Source: Lodderomyces elongisporus
Lineage: Eukaryota; Ascomycota; Pichiomycetes; Serinales; Debaryomycetaceae
Length of the DNA: 64,000 nucleotides
Reading direction: 5' to 3'
Assembly (NCBI RefSeq): GCF_030384665.1
Contig: NC_083673.1
Location: forward strand, 2,241,501 to 2,305,500
Part shown: positions 20,318 to 31,243 of the stretch, in pieces
Position numbering within the stretch: the first letter of the stretch is position 1
Layout: every line of letters begins with the position of its first letter
Program-made: the position numbers and the translations under genes
The notes under the pieces: model-generated
What the model was told of the DNA's origin: nothing
Databases searched by the model: none
The model's input: only the letters and a program-made list of their open reading frames with translations

Positions 20318-23300
20318 AGTTGCAGTTCCCAAGTTAAATTTGTTGAAGGAGGTGGGGGAAATGGCTAAGATGGTTATGACCAGAAGTGATTACAAGTGAG
20401 TTTGGTGGTGAACTGTATCTGCAAAAAAAGAAGAAGAAAAAAAAAAGAAAAGAATAATACCTTTGTGTGTGTGTGCTTCTTTTTTATCTTTTTAATCTCG
20501 CTTTTTGCTTTTCGCTTCTTCGTCACTGGTTATCTTTGGGAACCAATATGGTCTTTCTTTCGCTTTGAATGTTTTGGTTGTGTGAAAGAAAATTCATAGA
20601 TAAATTTCCTGTGCCACTAGCTCTCTTTCTCCCTCTTTCTTTCTCTCGCTTTAATTCTCTCACACTCGCTCACATTCCATTCTCCGTGTATTTTTTTCTT
20701 TTTTTTTTTGCTTGTTACATTTATTATGTAATAAATCCACTTGTACTTTGAATTGTATATTTTATTTTTATTATTTTATTATTTTTTTTAATTTTTTATA
20801 ATGTTTTTGCTGTTACAGCGTTCCGCTGATTCTCTCTTTCTCTCTCTCTCTCTCTCTTTTTGCCTCTCATTCCTTACTGTTGGTGGGGCTCGTGTGCTTG
20901 TGATCAACCGCGGGTTCAAAATATACATTATTACATAAGTTATTAGTAATAGCACACAAGTCTACAACTATTGATTTGTTTTTGCGGGGAACAAAAGGTT
21001 TAAAAAAAAAATTAGTGTGTGTGTCTGTGTCATTGTCGTTGTTGTTGTTGTTGTAGACTTCCTAATACAGCTACCAACTGCCAGTTTAACATTCACTCGA
21101 TCGACATATATATATGGATATCTGTAAATATATATATGTATATGACATGCTTTGTAATTCACAGTTTTAAACATTTTTTATCAAAACATATTGTTGCATA
21201 AAGAGAGAGAGAGAGATTTGTATTATGGTGGTTGTAGTAGTAGTGGTGGTGGTGGTGATAATATAGTGCAAATAGTCAATGAAAGGATGCAGAAACCAAA
21301 AGTATATTTAATTTGTTTGAAATTGCTTCGAACTTTTGGTTTTTGATCGTAGTTTCAAGTTTTTTCTTTTGCTCCGTAAACAAATTTTGAATACTGGTTC
21401 AAAGGTTTTGTTTATACAAGGTTGTAAGTCACATTTAAACTAACGGCCCCGAGTCGATTCTCATCCTCGTGGGTCAAAGTACAAAGACTAGTAATTTTTC
21501 AAACATTGAAAGATGTAATATGCAAAAGAAATGGAAGGATGAGGAATCAATTACCACATTTGTTACCACATTTGTTACCAAAAAAGTCCAAACAAGCAAT
21601 ATTTTTGAGTAAACTACGAAAAAGGGGATGAAGTCATACTGTAGAAAAAGAAATATGTAAAAAAACAAACAAAACAAAACAAAACAAGAATGTAGTAAAA
21701 AGATTCTGTGCTATATTGAGTCTAATAGAGTGCATAAGTCTCCATAAGCGAATACGAATATGACAAATACATTATAGACTTCTTTCTTGTTCCCTATATC
21801 TTCATAACCATTGATGAACTGTTTAATTTATTCATTCATATCCTTTTTTTTTCTTTCTTTCTTTCTCCAACAACTATTCGACCAACCCCTAATTGCAGAG
21901 AAATTGGGTCTAATGATCAACATCTAAAATACATTGCAAATAACAACCAAAAACAACAACCCTCCCTCCCCCAAAAAATAAAAATATAAATTAGAATTAG
22001 AGTTCAAAAGGATTTCAAAAACCCCTAATTCTCCAAAACAATATTTTGAATAGCCAACGGAATCTTCAAGTGATACAAAAACGGATAACATTTGACAGAT
22101 TTCGGTTTGTGCCGTGGCAATAGACTTGTAGCCAATTACTGTACTCACTTGCATCTCCTTTGTTTCATTTTTTTTCATTTTTTTGCCTTTGTATATTGTA
22201 TATACCTTTCTCCAAAAATAGGAACCACGTTTTGCTCTGTAATATAATTCTCAAACGACAAGATGTATGCAAAAGTGTGTAAAAAGTCAACAACTACAAC
22301 ATCAACAACAAGAACTAATACTACTACTACTATCACTACTACAACAACAACTACTATTACTACTATTAAAACAAGTACAGAGCGCAGCCTTCTGTTAGCA
22401 TGATCCCAATCCTTTGCATCTACCATTGATGGACAAAACTATTGTTGAACTTTGAAAGGAATATCTCTGGTACCAGATTCGATGAACCCTTCTCAAACAA
22501 CAAGAGAAAAGAAGAGAAATAATAGACAAAAAAAAAAGAGGAAAAGAATAGCCCATTGTCAATTCTCTACTCAACAACTCTTTGGTTTAATGCCGCATCC
22601 CTCTATATCACCGAGTGAAAAGGCAAAAAAAAATATGATAAAGAAAACAAAAAGACAACAGGCCCACGTTGGCCAAATCATAGACTTATTCGAATTTTTT
22701 TTTTTTTTTCATTATCTCTTTACTTTACTTACTAAATTAGTGCTACATTTCATATTACTCTACTTTACTTTTTGAAATTTATTTTACCATTTAATCAATT
22801 GCAAATTCTGCATTTAAGAACAAAGGAAAGAACATCAACATTTGTTTATTTGGAAGCCGTCCAGTCGTAGGGTGAAAAATTGGATATCTTCTATAAATTA
22901 TTGCAAGTGTTAATTAATGTTTTGGGACATGCCCACCTGCCCGATTAGAAAACAATAAAGGAACTACGAGTAAACCAGTTCTATATGCAGGCTTTACATG
23001 GTTTTTTTTTTGCAACAATACATTAACAAAGTAACCATTAATTGATAACCATCCCGTTTATTTTCGTTTTGTTTCGTTTCGTTTTGTTTCGTTTTGGTGT
23101 CTTTATTCTTATTATTCTTTTCATTCTGAGAAACCTATCAGATCGGGAGGGAAGATGGTCCAATCTGGAATGCCTTATATTGTCTCCAAAGTAAACCCGG
23201 AAACAGACCCCACATGGGACCTTTGCACCTTTAGCTTTCTTTACTTTCTTATTATCCAATCCTATTCTTTTTTTTTTTTTTTTGCAATATTTCAAATTTC

Positions 23301-23463
23301 CAGTTTTTCAAATTTTGTACTTGAGGTAATATCTCAAACCATCATTATAAATACTGGCTGAGATTCCCGTTTTTGAAATGGAGTATACCTCAATTGATTA
23401 ATTAACACTTTTCCAAACCACAGAAGCAATATAGCTGAGAAAGTAAGCTACTAAATTTTTATA
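20318..23463. other. 3.1 kb divergent region between PEX3 and the SurE-type gene
   Basis: No supported gene. It holds a TC run (20834-20858), GAGA at 21202-21216, GGT/GTA triplets at 21226-21260, a duplicated TTGTTACCACAT-type unit near 21550-21575, CTA/ACA triplet blocks at 22285-22375 and poly-T/poly-A runs. A more GC-rich, less repetitive patch lies at about 23125-23235, but neither strand gives a convincing protein. Confidence 0.55.
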
Positions 23464-24444
23464 ATGCAATTCTTAACTTCATCAATCGCTTTATTGTGTC
23501 TTTCCGCTGCTGTATCCTTGGCCAAGAACATTATCTTGACTAATGATGATGGTTGGCAAGCTACCAATATCAGAGCTACTTACTACAAGTTGAAAGATGC
23601 TGGCCACAATGTGTTTCTTGTTGCCCCCGTTGTTCAAAGATCGGGATACGGCGGTAAGTTCGATATACCAACATCTCCAACGCTTCAGCAAGGTGGTGAA
23701 TTCAACTATCCGCCTGCGGGCTCACCTAGTTGGGGAAGTGAACCAGATGATGACCATATCTGGTATTTCAACGGTACTCCAGCATCGTCAGTCGCTTTTG
23801 GTTTGCAATACGTTATCCCTGAGAAATTCAACAACATCTCGATTGACTTGGTTGTTAGTGGTCCTAACGAAGGTACCAACGAGAGTCCTGCAATGTTTAC
23901 TTTGAGCGGTACCATTGGTGCTACGTATAATGCCGTGTACAGAGGATACCCAGCTATTGCATTCAGTGGTTCAAATAGCAACAACTCTTTCTTCAAGGAT
24001 GCTTTGGACTTGAATGACACTTCGGCCCCATCAACTATCTACGGTAACAAAGTCGTTGAATTGGTTGACGCATTGTTCAAGTCACAAGGCTCAAATTCAA
24101 GAGCATTACCAGTGGGCGTAGGCTTAAACGTCAACTTTCCCAAAGTCGGCTACGAAAATGAAACGTGTTCTGATCCAAAGTATGTTTTCACCAGGTTGAC
24201 CGGTCAGTACGCTTCTGGTGCCGACTTGAAATACAATGCCACTTCCAACTCATTCTACTATGCACAAGACCAATTTTCGCCATTGACTGTTTGCAACAAC
24301 GGTGACTGCTCCTTGCCATCTGAGAATTTTGTTGTGGAGCACACAAAGTGTCAAACAGCAGTCTCCGTCTTCTCAATCGATTGGGATGCAAATTTGGGAT
24401 TAACCAACCAAGTCAAAGGTTTGATAGCCCCAGTGTTTGAATAG
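23464..24444 (+). CDS. Secreted SurE-family acid phosphatase/nucleotidase
   Basis: 326 residues, ATG at 23464. Signal peptide about 1-20 (hydrophobic, ending SLAK), then the SurE start NIILTNDDGW whose paired Asp residues bind the metal, followed by the conserved Ser region (VQRSGYGG), FNGTPASSVAFGL and SGPNEGTN, which corresponds to the SurE SG.N.G.N motif. These are the family's metal-site elements. Yeasts have secreted SurE-type acid phosphatases, so release of phosphate from external organic phosphates is likely. Several N-x-S/T sites and paired Cys near the C-terminus (CNNGDC, TKCQTA) fit an extracellular, disulfide-bonded protein. The gene has a long 5' region. Confidence 0.88.
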   Translation: MQFLTSSIALLCLSAAVSLAKNIILTNDDGWQATNIRATYYKLKDAGHNVFLVAPVVQRSGYGGKFDIPTSPTLQQGGEFNYPPAGSPSWGSEPDDDHIWYFNGTPASSVAFGLQYVIPEKFNNISIDLVVSGPNEGTNESPAMFTLSGTIGATYNAVYRGYPAIAFSGSNSNNSFFKDALDLNDTSAPSTIYGNKVVELVDALFKSQGSNSRALPVGVGLNVNFPKVGYENETCSDPKYVFTRLTGQYASGADLKYNATSNSFYYAQDQFSPLTVCNNGDCSLPSENFVVEHTKCQTAVSVFSIDWDANLGLTNQVKGLIAPVFE

Positions 24445-25755
24445 ATTTAAAAGTTGCAAAATTAGAAAAGAAAAGAAAAGAAAAGAAAAGAAAAGAAAGG
24501 AAAGGAAAAGAAAAGAAGGAAAAGGGATGGAAACATCAGTGTTCAATTTTTTTTTTTACATTCCCTTCTTTGATCTTGTTTTTTTATCTCAAAATCTTTC
24601 AATCACTTCATATTCTGTTAATTGTTGAATTTTTATTATTATTATTATTATTATTATTCAGTTCTTCTACCGTTGAAACTTGCTACTTACAATGCAGATT
24701 ACTTATACCGATATACAATTTCATTTACTTTCCTTTTATATACCTTATATAAAAAGTTATACAGACTTCGTCGAGTCCATTAGATTAGTAGTACACCATG
24801 CCAAATAGTTGACATGCACATGTATATTTTGCTCAAGCCTCTTTTTTTTTATTTCATTCCTCCTACTCCTCCCACACACACATCACCCCCCTTTCATCTC
24901 CTGCTACAAACTTCTTTACATAATAAGATTTCTTTTTTTTTTAATAGCTTCAAGTAAGCCACATATACTTCTAATTTAGGCTCGCTTCCAAAGTATGCAC
25001 AAAAACGGAAACACATTGTAAGCTTATCTTTGGACTCTAGCATCTTTTCTCAACATAAATCATCTTGTTTCATTTATTTTCTTACGACTTGTATAATAAG
25101 ATCAAACAAACAAATAAAAAAACCAAATAAAAGAATAAGATCACAGAAATATTGGTGAAATAAAAGTCTCCGATAGAAATCCATATTAGAAAAAGGCAGA
25201 AGAGCAATCAAACAAATTAAATCAATTTTCTTTTTTTTTTTTTTTTTGTAAATTAAATTAGATTAAACGCGGAAGAAGCACAAATTGTGTCTCTGGAAGT
25301 TTCGGCAATAAAACTAGATGGCTTATAGCCTATTTACATAACCGTAAGCAAATTTTCTTTACGGGGAAGACACAACCTGCATCTATATTGACTAGGCACA
25401 TTGAGCTGAAGTAGAAGAAGAGAAGGATGGAGAACAACAGTAGTAGTATTAATAGTAATAGTATTAATAGTAGTGGTAATAATACTAAGTGTGCAGAAGG
25501 GGGGGGGGGGGGAAAGAAAGATGGAGGACAAATTAGTGAAGAAAGAAGAGGGCGGAGAATTTGGTAAATATCTCAATCTGTATAATGATTATTATCATCA
25601 TCATTATCATCATTATCATCAATTATTTCAATCTTCTACATTCATTTCTCAAGTTTATCGTAGTTTCCTACCTTTGCAGTCTAAACCTGTTCTGTTGTTT
25701 CTCACATACTTATCGTCTAAAGCTAGAGTCCTAAAAATATATATATAGCAGAAAA
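24445..25755. other. 1.3 kb intergenic
   Basis: Contains an (AAAAG)n purine stretch at 24465-24520 just after the stop, (ATT)n at 24633-24658, poly-T runs, AGT/AAT triplets at 25436-25485, a 14-G run (25499-25512) and an ATC/ATT triplet block at 25583-25625. No gene supported. Confidence 0.6.
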
Positions 25756-28700
25756 ATGGGGTTGCTACTGAAGAAAAAAAAGCAACCTGAAAAGGAGAAG
25801 CCAAATAAAAATAAAAATAAAAATAATCATCCGCACAACCACAGATTCAACCGCAATTCCATTTCCATTTCGAATTCCAATTTCAACTCCAATTCCCGTT
25901 CCAGCTCAAGACGAGCTTCAGAAGATCGAATTCGTGGATCAAGATATAGTGGGTTGTACAATCGATCCTCTTTGAGCATTTCAGAAGACCAGTCAATCCA
26001 ATCAGGCCCGTCGATTTTAAACATGGCTACTTTAAATGGAGCTGTACCATACTCAGATCAACATCATTCTAATGGAACAAATCCACAGCAAACTTCCCCG
26101 CGCAGCAAGCAACATAATGGAGCTGACAATTCTATTGCTGTAAACTCGGCACTAGCCAAGAATAGAGCAACTACAGATGGGTCACGCGTACCTGCTACGG
26201 TTTCAGCTATAGCACCAAGTACACCCAATATAACAGCTGGCCAGGTACCCGAGCCCAATGGAGATATTCAAGCATTTACAGGTATAAATGATAGCATGTA
26301 TTCGACACAGCCGATAAACCAGGATCCGGCAATTGCAGTGACGTTAATGAGGGAACACACTAATGGATCCAATCCGGCATCATTTGGTATTGGACGTACT
26401 TCAACTTTGAATCAGCAACTGCAACTAGTACAGCCCCCAGGAGGAATTCTTGCAGCACAAGGACAAGGACAAGGACAAGGACAAGGACAAGTGCCATTGC
26501 AACTGCAATCGTCACACACATCCGCAAGTCGCACAGGACATAGTACGGCGTCTTCTTTCCATGACTCACCAACAACTGAACAGCCGTCTACGAAATCAGA
26601 GTCAGGTGGGATTATATCCTCTTTTTTAGCTGCTGCCGCAAACAAGATGATGACTCCAGTTGGAGAAGAAAGCAAGGACAAAGATAAAGACAAGAAGAAG
26701 GAGCACCTGCTAACCGCCAAATTAGACAATTTTATAAAATCAGTTCGTCATGATGACCAAAGTAGGTCTTCTGTTGGTGACTTGTCAGATAATCCACAAA
26801 CAGCCAATGAAGGTACAGCCGAAGGCACAGAGGCAGGTCAACAACAACAACAACAACAACAACAGCAGAACTTAGCTGTTGGTTCCAACGATTTACTTTC
26901 AGAGAACTCTGCACATAATGTACAATTTGAACCAGTTAGAGAGTCTCCGTTGAACACATTGGGCTCGGGAGAATTGTCGCTCGCTGATTTTGAGCAGCAA
27001 AATGCGCAGGCAGCACAAATGCAAGCAGCACAGATGCCAATACAAGGCCAGTTGCCTTCTCGACAAGCATCACTACGTTCGGGAGATACTCGTGGCTTAA
27101 GTATAAAGAGAAATTTTAGTCCCGATGTTATAAACAAAAATCTACCACACGGCAATCAATTACAGGCTGTTTCCAATGGGGCTGATATTAAAAGAGTTCA
27201 CCGACGCTCATTAAACGGTTCAACACTGGTTGAACGACTGGTTGATAGGAATGCGTCTGTTGGTAAAAATTCACAATTTTCAACAGCTACAACCACAACT
27301 ACAGCCAATGGGAACCATGATGATCTGAGACTTCAAGAAACAAAACTGAAGACTGATGAAACAATCAGGTCAAATTCAGATTCCGAACCTGATGATTTGG
27401 ATCACATCATCGATTACACCAAAAAGATCACTCATGCATCGAGAAAAAGTAATAAGGAGTTTCACGAAGCATTCAAAAAAGTTCCCAAAAAAGAGAAACT
27501 CATTCAAGATTTTAGTTGTGCATTATCGAAGGATATATTGGTCCAGGGTAAGATGTACCTAAGTGATCACTACATATGCTTTAGTTCCAACATCTTGGGA
27601 TTTATCACTCATTTGATGATACCACTACAAGAGGTGATTCAGATTGAAAAGAAATCTACCGCGGTGCTTTTTCCCAATGGTATGATTATTAGAACTTTAC
27701 ATCAAAAGTATGTGTTTGCGACATTTATGAGTCGAGACGCTGCATTTGAGTTAATAACCAATGTATGGCATCGTGTTCTACTAAAAAATTCCGATATTGA
27801 TCCAAGCAAATTAAGCAGAGCAGCTAGACTTCGTTCCGCTACCAAAAGTTCATTGGGCTCTCAAGATAGTGGGGAGTTGACGGATAGCGGTGAGAGCTCT
27901 GATGATGAATATTCTGGCGGATCCGATGAAGACGATGACAATTCGCTGGTGAATGGTGGTTCAGAAGATAAAGGTAATCGTAATGGTAATAACGATGATC
28001 ATGATGGTGATAATGATGATGATGATGATGATGATGACGAGGAAGAAAAAGGTGATGGTCGTGGTGATGGTGATGATGGCGATAAAGATAATGGTGATGG
28101 CGACAAAAATGGCGGCGGTGGTGAAAAATGGAAAGGTTTTGCCATAGTTGGGCCTGCCACACACGAGCCAACAGAGACTGGATATTCCAAAGAGTCAAAT
28201 GAAACATTTATTGCTGAGGATGTCATTAAAGCTCCTCCAGGAGTGGTTTTTAATATCCTTTTTGGTCCTGACGTTTCGTATTTTGTGAGAACCTTGAAGG
28301 ACCAGAAAAATTTTGATATTGATGAGTCTGCAATGCACGGTTTAAGCAAGAGCGAAAAAAACAGACATTATACATATATAAAACCACTTAGTGGACCCAT
28401 TGGTCCTAAACAGACCAAGTGTATTATTGATGACACGGTTATTGAGTTTAATCCTGAGAAATATTATGAAGTTGAGCAAGCAACACAAACGCCAGACGTT
28501 CCAAGTGGTAATTCGTTCAAAATCAAAACCAAAATTTTTCTTAGCTGGGCTGAGAAGAATCTGACCAAGATTTATGTTGTTACTTCGATCGAATGGAGTG
28601 GTAAGTCATGGATCAAAGGTGCGATTGAAAAGGGAACTATTGATGGTCAAAAGGATAGTATGAAGGAAATGATTGAGACTATCAATTCTATTCTTGCAGA

Positions 28701-29391
28701 GGGTGCAAATAAGAAAGGAGGATCAAGTAAGCGAAGATCCACAAAGAGTAAAAGGCAGAGTGGAGATGGCGAAAAGCTGGAGGGTGGAAAACAATCACTG
28801 CAGCCTTCTTCTTCCTCTTCTTCTTCACCGCAACAACCACAGGGTGTATTAGATCAACTAATGGGTTTAATAAACTCCATAGGTGATATGGTTCCCATTC
28901 CAATGTTGAGCAGTACGATAGTGGGCTCGATCATTTTGGTTGTCGCTTTCTTTATATCAATGATGTTTTTCAACAAAGTTGGTAGTGCGCTTTTCGGTTC
29001 TGGTTCGAATAAACCAGTGATTGAAATTATACCGTCAAATGCATATACCTCACGGATAAAGCTCAACAATGACGATTATCTCATTATCCCTACTGTGAAT
29101 ACTAATTTTGCCAACGAGCGAAAGATCAGAGAAGAGGAGGTTAATATCTGGAATTGGCTTGAGAGTCGGAGTGGTGGCGAATTTGGGAAACATTATAAGC
29201 TTAGAGGTCAAGCGAGCGAAGACGAGAGCAATGATTCTGCTAGTAACCAATTGTTTGATAGGAATCTCGACAAGATATCAGATAAAGAATTGAGAGAAAA
29301 ATACAGCGGACAAGAATTGAAGGAGTTACTAAAAGTTACCCAATTGGAATTGGAGAAATTACTGAAAAGAATTAACCAGTTGGAAGAATAG
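25756..29391 (+). CDS. LAM/LTC-family ER-anchored sterol transfer protein (GRAM + StART-like)
   Basis: 1211 residues, ATG at 25756. Order: basic/Asn-Ser-rich N-terminus, a long disordered region with GQ and Gln repeats, GRAM domain about 564-675 (LSKDILVQGKMYLSDHYICFSSNI), acidic Asp-rich linker about 715-770, one VASt/StART-like domain about 816-980 (IKAPPGVVFNILFGPDVSYF), single membrane span about 1051-1074, and a C-terminal coiled coil. Yeast Lam4 and Ysp2 have two StART-like domains; Lam5/Lam6 (Ltc1) have one, so this is Lam5/Lam6-like in layout, though longer. These proteins sit at ER contact sites and move ergosterol between membranes. The nearest S. cerevisiae paralogue cannot be settled by eye. 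Confidence 0.9.
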   Translation: MGLLLKKKKQPEKEKPNKNKNKNNHPHNHRFNRNSISISNSNFNSNSRSSSRRASEDRIRGSRYSGLYNRSSLSISEDQSIQSGPSILNMATLNGAVPYSDQHHSNGTNPQQTSPRSKQHNGADNSIAVNSALAKNRATTDGSRVPATVSAIAPSTPNITAGQVPEPNGDIQAFTGINDSMYSTQPINQDPAIAVTLMREHTNGSNPASFGIGRTSTLNQQLQLVQPPGGILAAQGQGQGQGQGQVPLQLQSSHTSASRTGHSTASSFHDSPTTEQPSTKSESGGIISSFLAAAANKMMTPVGEESKDKDKDKKKEHLLTAKLDNFIKSVRHDDQSRSSVGDLSDNPQTANEGTAEGTEAGQQQQQQQQQQNLAVGSNDLLSENSAHNVQFEPVRESPLNTLGSGELSLADFEQQNAQAAQMQAAQMPIQGQLPSRQASLRSGDTRGLSIKRNFSPDVINKNLPHGNQLQAVSNGADIKRVHRRSLNGSTLVERLVDRNASVGKNSQFSTATTTTTANGNHDDLRLQETKLKTDETIRSNSDSEPDDLDHIIDYTKKITHASRKSNKEFHEAFKKVPKKEKLIQDFSCALSKDILVQGKMYLSDHYICFSSNILGFITHLMIPLQEVIQIEKKSTAVLFPNGMIIRTLHQKYVFATFMSRDAAFELITNVWHRVLLKNSDIDPSKLSRAARLRSATKSSLGSQDSGELTDSGESSDDEYSGGSDEDDDNSLVNGGSEDKGNRNGNNDDHDGDNDDDDDDDDEEEKGDGRGDGDDGDKDNGDGDKNGGGGEKWKGFAIVGPATHEPTETGYSKESNETFIAEDVIKAPPGVVFNILFGPDVSYFVRTLKDQKNFDIDESAMHGLSKSEKNRHYTYIKPLSGPIGPKQTKCIIDDTVIEFNPEKYYEVEQATQTPDVPSGNSFKIKTKIFLSWAEKNLTKIYVVTSIEWSGKSWIKGAIEKGTIDGQKDSMKEMIETINSILAEGANKKGGSSKRRSTKSKRQSGDGEKLEGGKQSLQPSSSSSSSPQQPQGVLDQLMGLINSIGDMVPIPMLSSTIVGSIILVVAFFISMMFFNKVGSALFGSGSNKPVIEIIPSNAYTSRIKLNNDDYLIIPTVNTNFANERKIREEEVNIWNWLESRSGGEFGKHYKLRGQASEDESNDSASNQLFDRNLDKISDKELREKYSGQELKELLKVTQLELEKLLKRINQLEE
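26461..26490 (+). repeat. In-frame (GGACAA)5 hexamer repeat
   Basis: Five hexamers inside the LAM-family gene encode a Gly-Gln dipeptide repeat in the disordered region; the length is likely to vary between strains. Confidence 0.9.
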
Positions 29392-31243
29392 GAGGTTATA
29401 AAGTTGGTTTTAGACTCGAAATTGAAAACAAAATGAAAATGAACATGAAAAAAAGAAGAAAAATAAAACACATTTAAAAATTTAGCTGTAAATTCTTAGA
29501 TAAAACCAGTTTACAAAAGGTACCATTTAAATTTTTTTGTTCTTTTGTTCTTTTTTCCTTTCTTTCTTTCTTTTTGGCGGTTTATTCTCTCATAAGTGTG
29601 GTGTAAATTGCTTGTTTTGCTTTAGGACAAATGGTTGTTTCATCCAGAATTTCTTTACCTGTTTGGAAAGTTTTGACAAAAGTATGTCTATATCTCCTTA
29701 GATTATTTTTCGTTTGTTTTCTGTTCTCCTCGTTTCATTTTTGTTGTGAAGTTAGTTCGGTTTCCTCGTATTGCTTTATAAATCTATGCGGTTACGTCAT
29801 TATCGTATGTTACAAACTTTCCATTTTTTTTGGAATTTCCAAAACACGGTGTTTTCGGTCGGATGGAAGCGTAGGAAGGATCCAAAAATTAGTTTTAGTA
29901 AATTAATAAGTTACGGACGAAGAGTACAGCAAATACAAGAAGAGGCAAATAAAAGTATGAAGAGCTTGTGGGATAAACGGAGAGACAAATGAAATAGAAG
30001 GAGAAAGCGGTTGTTTCATATTCAGATGGTTACGAGTGTAGAAGGAGAGATAGAACAGTATCTACAATATTTTGTGCACGCAGGTATTGAGTAGCATAGA
30101 CTATTATTTATTTGTTCTGCCAGAAAAAAAGTTTCATGTCAGAAGTTCCAGCTATAGACAATCCGCGTCAAAGAGATAAAGTGCCTAGCTCCTGGCTGAG
30201 CTAATATATATATATATATATGTACATATATATAACTAATAAAGAGAAAGGGATTCTGTATGTGTAACGATATTGCGATGATTTTGATATGCCAATGTTG
30301 TGATTGAGGTGATACAATTCCAGTAATGGGTTGAGCAATGGAAAATGGTTGTGGAAAGAGTAGCTTAAATTGTTGCCTTCATAATAAGAACCTGATCGTA
30401 CTGACTCTATTGGAGAAAAAGATTTATTTGTTTCTTCAGGGAAACTGTTTGTAGAAAGTAAAAAACAAAATTTACAAATAAAGACCAAAATGATAACTAA
30501 AACAGAAACAAAAACAAAAACACTTACAACCGGTACGAATGATATATGATACCTACAGGTGAATTGGGGTTTCAAAATCACTTAGTAATTACACGCAAAG
30601 TACTGTTATAAAAGATGTTCAGCAACGTAACAAATAGCTTTTGTTTTGGTTGGTATTTCCGAGGATAGCACCTAACGAAATATAAAGAGATGAAGGGAGA
30701 GCAATAAGCAGGGCATGCTAAATATTTATACACATTCAAAACAAAAATGAAAAATATAAAAAAAAAAGAATGATGGTGAAGAAAAGCAGGAAGGATAAGG
30801 AAATAGCAGCAGCAGTAGTAGTAGTAGTAGTAGAAGAAGCCATTCAGTGCCACTAAGATCCTAAACACGATCAAAATCTGACATAAATTCATCGGATAAC
30901 CCTTGCTTTCAATAACCAACATCGAGGCTTGGAGTTTTATCTTTTTCTTTGTCTTCTCACTCACGCATCCAGGCCCATAAATATATTTATATATAAAAAT
31001 TTATATATACATATATATATAGATATACAAATATATATATATATATCAAACTTTCCATCTTATTGCCAATTAAGCTATTCCTGATACACAAGTGAGTTTC
31101 ACTTTAAAACTACAACATTGCTTTAACTAAAAGACCACACTATACACCAACTTAACTACCTTCTATATTTTTGTTGCTGCTCTTGGTAATTTACTAGGAA
31201 GCAATTAATATAAAGTATCATCACCACCACCACCACCACCACC
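29392..31243. other. 1.85 kb intergenic
   Basis: Apart from the possible split gene at 29631-29992, it contains (AT)n runs at 30204-30222 and 30980-31047, AGT triplets at 30808-30832, and a CACCAC run that forms the immediate 5' leader of the next gene (31220-31243). The minus-strand open frames at 30201-30964 start at GTG and are low complexity. Confidence 0.5.
29631..29992 (+). CDS. Possible small two-exon gene (basic protein), unconfirmed
   Basis: An ATG at 29631 gives 17 codons (MVVSSRISLPVWKVLTK) ending exactly at a GTATGT (29682-29687). A second frame opens just after a TTAG at 29752-29755 and runs to TGA at 29990-29992, ending in a charged segment (SYGRRVQQIQEEANKSMKSLWDKRRDK). Splicing 29682-29755 (74 nt) would join them in frame to about 95 residues, with a mitochondrial-type start. 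Against this, no TACTAAC or CTAAC branch point is visible, and a second GTATGT occurs at 29804. No family is recognised. Confidence 0.3.

Noticed and set aside
21440..21475. GAGTCGATTCTC, resembling a tRNA B box
   Set aside because: The flanking bases do not form a T stem, and there is no A box at a suitable distance. No other tRNA-like B box was found by eye.
28000..28130. Open frames on both strands opposite the Asp-rich linker of the LAM-family gene
   Set aside because: Shadows of the GAT repeat (poly-His, poly-Ile or poly-Met in other frames).
30201..30964. Two minus-strand open frames of 126 and 128 codons
   Set aside because: Both start at GTG and end in simple-repeat Tyr/Ile or Tyr/Cys tracts; a GTAAGT and a CTACAAACAG pair was seen, but no branch point.
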